From Ignelater luminosus (Eukaryota; Arthropoda; Insecta; Coleoptera; Elateridae): DNA of 64,000 nucleotides. Numbering within the stretch: the first letter of the stretch is position 1; the number at the start of each line of letters is the position of its first letter. A program made the position numbers and the translations under genes. Location of the stretch: contig VTPC01000661.1 of the NCBI GenBank assembly GCA_011009095.1, positions 1-64,000 of the forward strand, written 5' to 3'. This document shows, in pieces, positions 59,501 through 64,000 of the stretch. Below the pieces are notes generated by a model. It was not told where the DNA came from, searched no databases, and saw only the letters and a program-made list of their open reading frames with translations.

Positions 59501-62500
59501 CCAATTTCTGAATATTATAAATATATAGCTCAATGATCTGAAGGTGCATAACTGAATTGTTAAAATTTTATTTATTTATTTCTATTGCACAATATGACAG
59601 GCATTTTGAAGTGTAGAAAAAGTTATGAAACAGAGCTTCACTGCTATTCATTAAATGAATCAAGATGCTAAAAAGCGTACATTGAAAAGTATCCAAAAAC
59701 TCTGTAACGAAAAGTTACAATGTAAAATATAAATTTATTGATTTAGAAGGCAGTATCAGTAACGTCTTGTGGTGCAAGAACACAGAAATTGTAGCTTTTG
59801 TAGATATTATCACAAACCCAGTCACATATAACGACCGGTTTGCATTTAATCTGCAAACCAGAAGCGTCTTATGGAACATAACTTAAATGAACCTAGATCT
59901 AGATAAATAGAGCTTCTGTAAAAACACTTAACGCAACACACACCGTTATTTTTTGAAGAAAGACGTTGTAACTGCAACGAATAGGTAACTTTCAATAGAA
60001 AAACAACATTAGAAAAGTAATAAAGATCATAAAAAGAATCCATTTTTGCTTACAAAATTATCGTAACAATAAACTTTCCTAAAACATGAAAAATAACGTT
60101 ACGTTTTACGTCACACGTTTTTTGCAAACACTCTAATCTGTTTCTTTGGATACCTAAAGATAAATTTAAGATACAGAGAGTAAAACCTTTTTAATTTTTG
60201 AAAGAGCTGTGTTACATGTATTACATTAACAGTAGCGACAGATTCAAACCAATACTAATTTTGTTTGTTTCGAAGCTCGTGGCCAAAACTTGATTGGACA
60301 AGTAAAGGCAGAAAATATTATTTTTTATACATTGTAATCAGTTCCTCGTGGTATTACTGTACTGTACTGTCCTGGGTATCAACTTTCTTGATACTTCGCG
60401 GCTCCGAAATTCCTTTCTACCATTGCTGCTACCGAACTTCCCTACACAGAGCGCTCGTGGATTACTAAAAAGTCTTTTTTAGCTGTTAAAGAGAAAAAGC
60501 ATCCAATCACTACCAACGAGCTTATTTTCTGTCTGTTACCAACAGCCAATACACATTTTATCATACGTATTGCCCCTGTCGCAAGTACCACGTCCAACCT
60601 CATCTTCAACACATCTAACGGTACTCCAATTAGCCAATTCCTCTACTTTTCCTATCAGCCGTCAAGCAACACTGGCTGTAGGACCGCCGACATAATCTAC
60701 AAATGCTTTGACATACGCACCACTCATCACCACGCTGTGCTTTACACCAAGATTCAGAAGACTCCGGAACACCAAGATACACAAGAGCACGTCTTCCGAC
60801 ATTACGTCTCACTGTCAGCCATCACACCATGATCGTGTGTACCTACTTACTTTGTTCGGTTCAGCTTTATCTACGATCTGAGTGCGGAGGTGATCCAGAA
60901 CATCATCCATTCATTTTGAATGACTGTTTGTACCTCCGCCAAAAACGTCATCACGGGACCTCCCTTCAAGATGGTGGGAAAATAACATTCATCGGCAAAG
61001 ACAAAGACAGGTTTTCAAATGTAAATTCACAATGATTTTGAGAGTATAAACTTTGTTTGAATAAAAGAAACTCACTTGAACAATACCAGTGGAAAATGCA
61101 TAGTTCTTTAACTGAACTGTCTTATTTCCTGTGTCAAGAACGACAATATTGAAACTTCAGTAGTTACAAAACCTGCTATAGTCCGAGTATATTTTAAGGT
61201 TTATCTGCAATTCTTGCCTACTAGTTTAATAATTACGCGACATCTTGGAATTTTCAATAAACATTTGTCATGCAATTGATAATCAACTTTTGGTTTTCAA
61301 ACTGACTATGACTGTCTGAATTTAATTCAAGAAGATTTGAAATATATTCTTATAGTTGCATGATGATTCCACTTTTGTTCTCTTGCGACTTTCTCAAGGA
61401 AAACACAATTTGTAAGATATGGTTTTAATAAATCTATAAAATGTTTTCTATAAGTTTGTTTTTGTTTTCGGTTGTATGTAACCTGGAACCATGTTAAGGA
61501 CTAGGTAGACGAACGTATAGTACTACTCACCTCGTCTAGGTAACGACAAAATATTATGCAACAAAAGTTAACATGCATAGAACTAACTCGAAAATTTGAC
61601 ATTACAACATTGCTACTAGCATGGCTCAGAAAGCCTTCCACAGGTAGAATACTCAGTGTGCTCATTTTAAAACGATCCACCCTTAATATCTAGTAAACAA
61701 ATGGAGATATCGAAATAAGAAAGAACATGTTAATTTTTTTACAGAGAGGGACATTAAAATGCATAATTAACTCAATAATAGAGGGAGCTGTGCTTACTCT
61801 TGCACACAAAATCTCAAAATCTTAAACGGCACCCTACCACTTATGATACGTCGTTGGAAAAGGAATAACAAGAGCAATCTTTTGGTGAGAACAAAATTAA
61901 AATCGGCTTACTAAATCAAAGATTACAGCACAAAATGTCTTGTTTTAGTGATGAGTTTAAATCATGTTAAGTAAATAGACGCATTTTAATTGTTTTGGTA
62001 TTTATTTTTGATATGAAATAAACGAACGTAAATATTTTTAACTGAATAATTTAAATTGAACTATCAATAGAAGTCAAGACAATAGAAAAGGAACAACGGA
62101 AAATGGGCAATCTTTTAAAAGAAGTACCTAACCTAGCGACTTACATTAGTAGATCAATTCACACTATTCAACTCCAAATAGGTGTAGTGGCAGTTATTCT
62201 TCACTCGGAACTATCACTAAGGCAATGAATTGGCCACCTTGATTCAAAGTTACTATACATAACTTCTCACTATAATAACAAAGGTAAATCAATTTTTTAC
62301 ATAAATTATCGTATTTCAATTGTTTTAATATATACTTTAGATGAGAAACAAGCGCAACGTTACATGTTCAGATGAACTGAACTATGGTGAGTTTCTATGT
62401 TTAGGTATTGTTTTCAAAAATACTTATTTCGTATTGTTCCTCCACTTCTGTTTTTACCTTCTATTGACAGTTCAATTTACAATAATCAATTAGAAATGCC

Positions 62501-64000
62501 TACGTTTATGTGTTTTGCATCTGAAATAAGTACCAAAACAATTGAAACAGGTTTCTTTACTTAGTTAACGCAACTTAATTCACTTTCCAACGATGTATTG
62601 CAAATATCGGAGTGCGAGAGCGAAAACAACGACCTCTATGAATCAGTCAATTCTGTATTCTAATGTCCTCTCCCATAAATAGGTTGAGGTGTTTTTTCTT
62701 ATTTTGATAACTTTATTTGTTTAGAAAATATTAAGAGTGGATTCTTTTAAAATGCACACACTGATAAATTGATTTTATAGGCCATCAAAGCCCTTGAACT
62801 TTCGATATTCCAAGAATTTCTGGTTCTTCTAATCGTACTGTTTTAGCTGTTTTATTTTTTTCCGAACACTTAGCAACAGGACTCTTTATACAGCAACAAA
62901 AAATGAAAAATCTGATTTTAAAAACTAGACATCTTCTTTTATAATAACATTATACGACAAAGTGCCCTTACTTTTTGAAGTTATATCTATATCTCACTCG
63001 GTGTATCTAGTGTATTGCCGATGAAGTTGGCGTGGCTTCTATGTAGAAGCAAACTACCAAGTTATCATTCCCTAAATCTAGGATATGACACTTTTTTGAT
63101 TTCTATCTGTTTTTAAAAGTATTACAGGTACACATTTAATGGATAAAAAGGAAGATTCTACATCTTAAACGTATTTCCTTATATTACGGAAATTTATAAA
63201 CTCAACTGAGAGTTAATTTCCAAACACCACTGCGATGTAGCTACAATAATTTTTTCTTAAGTACGAAAAAACTTTTTTGTTTGTATTATGTAGAACTAAA
63301 CCAACGGCTAGGATCGCTAGGATTCCCAAACGTTCTCCAACTTTAAAGAGCAAAACTAATGTTATTGTTGCTTTGAAACTGTACTTGGTGTGCAACAAAT
63401 AATTTTAAAAACAAATAAGTAAACAGAAATATTGTTTGTTTCTTCTTATTAGTTAAGAACACGAGCTTGTTAAAAGAAATTCTAATAACAGACTTTCACA
63501 TGCTTTAATTAGCTATTTTTTTAGTGTTAACCTAAATTTATTCTAATTATAATAAAAAACATTAGATGTTTCACAAAATGAGATCAAAATGGGAACTGAA
63601 TAAAAAGCAATCTAAAAATTTCTACCTACAGGATATTGTTACGAAGGTCAAAAGCCTAATGCGGTTTTATTGATACAACGCAATTAAAATGGCTTTTAGA
63701 ACAAGGGATTGAAGAAGGCTTCACGAAAATGTGTGTCACAATTTACATAATCAAATTTTCCAATCCAGAAACCTTTTTCAGCAGTAATTTTGAAAAATGA
63801 ATTTTCAACGCTTTTAAAAATTCAACGGGGTTATGCGGTGTTGTTAACTAACGGAAAAGTTTTATCGGCCTGGATGTTTCATTTTGTGTTTGCGTTTGAA
63901 CACATTAATTACTTATAAGCAATCTATAAATCCAATAGCCAAATTTTACTTGTACATTTTTACCTTTGACGTTTGTTGAATTACTATTATTATTTTCTGT
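56546..64000. other. Non-coding stretch, possibly upstream flz intron
   Basis: AT-rich, without a supported gene. A GC-richer patch lies at about 60340-60970. Its frames (60630-60812 minus, 60829-61035 plus) do not resemble a known family and it may be an old repeat. A short run TGTACTGTACTGTC lies inside it. A 46-bp segment at 62341-62386 on the plus strand has acceptor- and donor-like edges, but nothing else supports it. Confidence 0.45.

Noticed and set aside
62341-62386. 46-bp plus-strand segment between ACTTTAG and GTGAGT
   Set aside because: Such short bracketed segments are expected by chance in AT-rich DNA, and there is no partner exon.
1-64000. CRISPR array, prokaryotic operon or viral gene cluster
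   Set aside because: No regular short repeats with spacers, no closely packed frames with ribosome binding sites and no viral genes were seen. Introns and transposons show that this is an insect chromosome.

Overview
The window is AT-rich eukaryotic DNA with one clearly recognisable protein-coding gene, broken by long introns, in a sea of non-coding sequence and decayed transposons. The gene is on the minus strand and is the insect serine protease filzig (flz). Its N-terminal six-cysteine block, the stretch around RKLFGGY and CMFNHEC, and the protease segment VLVRESTWLGLFTKNKCGG all read like insect filzig. The organism is therefore an insect. A beetle would fit the low GC and the mariner content, but that is only a guess.

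Three coding exons are visible, and all their splice signals and phases agree: 16135-14054 (Cys-rich domain plus a long Pro/Ser/Thr stalk), 8250-7879 (start of the protease, His57 and Asp102) and 677-442 (protease middle, with the Asp189 that predicts trypsin specificity). The last exon, which should carry the GDSGGP serine, lies beyond the left edge. The signal-peptide exon lies upstream of 16135, either in an unrecognised stretch of this window or beyond the right edge. If it is beyond the right edge, about 48 kb of this window is flz intron.

The rest holds mobile-element debris: a foldback element with arms of over 450 bp (5243-6407), a deleted pogo/Tigger-like element (9379-9876), two non-LTR retrotransposon RNase H relics (about 18330-18800 and 50280-50755), a terminal-inverted-repeat (TIR) MITE (19651-20190), two mariner transposase tails in inverted orientation (30160-31225), a nearly complete mariner-like element with perfect 30-bp ends but a broken transposase (41237-42495), a decayed copy of a repetitive protein family (42731-43115) and a small hAT-type MITE (47815-47994). 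Three families of degenerate tandem repeats (17225-17412, 35386-36000, 55028-55420) and a CpG-rich block (55628-56545) also stand out.

I see no CRISPR array, no bacterial or viral operon, no convincing tRNA, and no coherent new multi-gene system. The most useful leads are the two large palindromes, the CpG-rich block with its neighbouring repeats, a possible plus-strand exon at 44770-44944, and a small signal-peptide-like ORF at 17849. Distances and alignments were worked out by eye.
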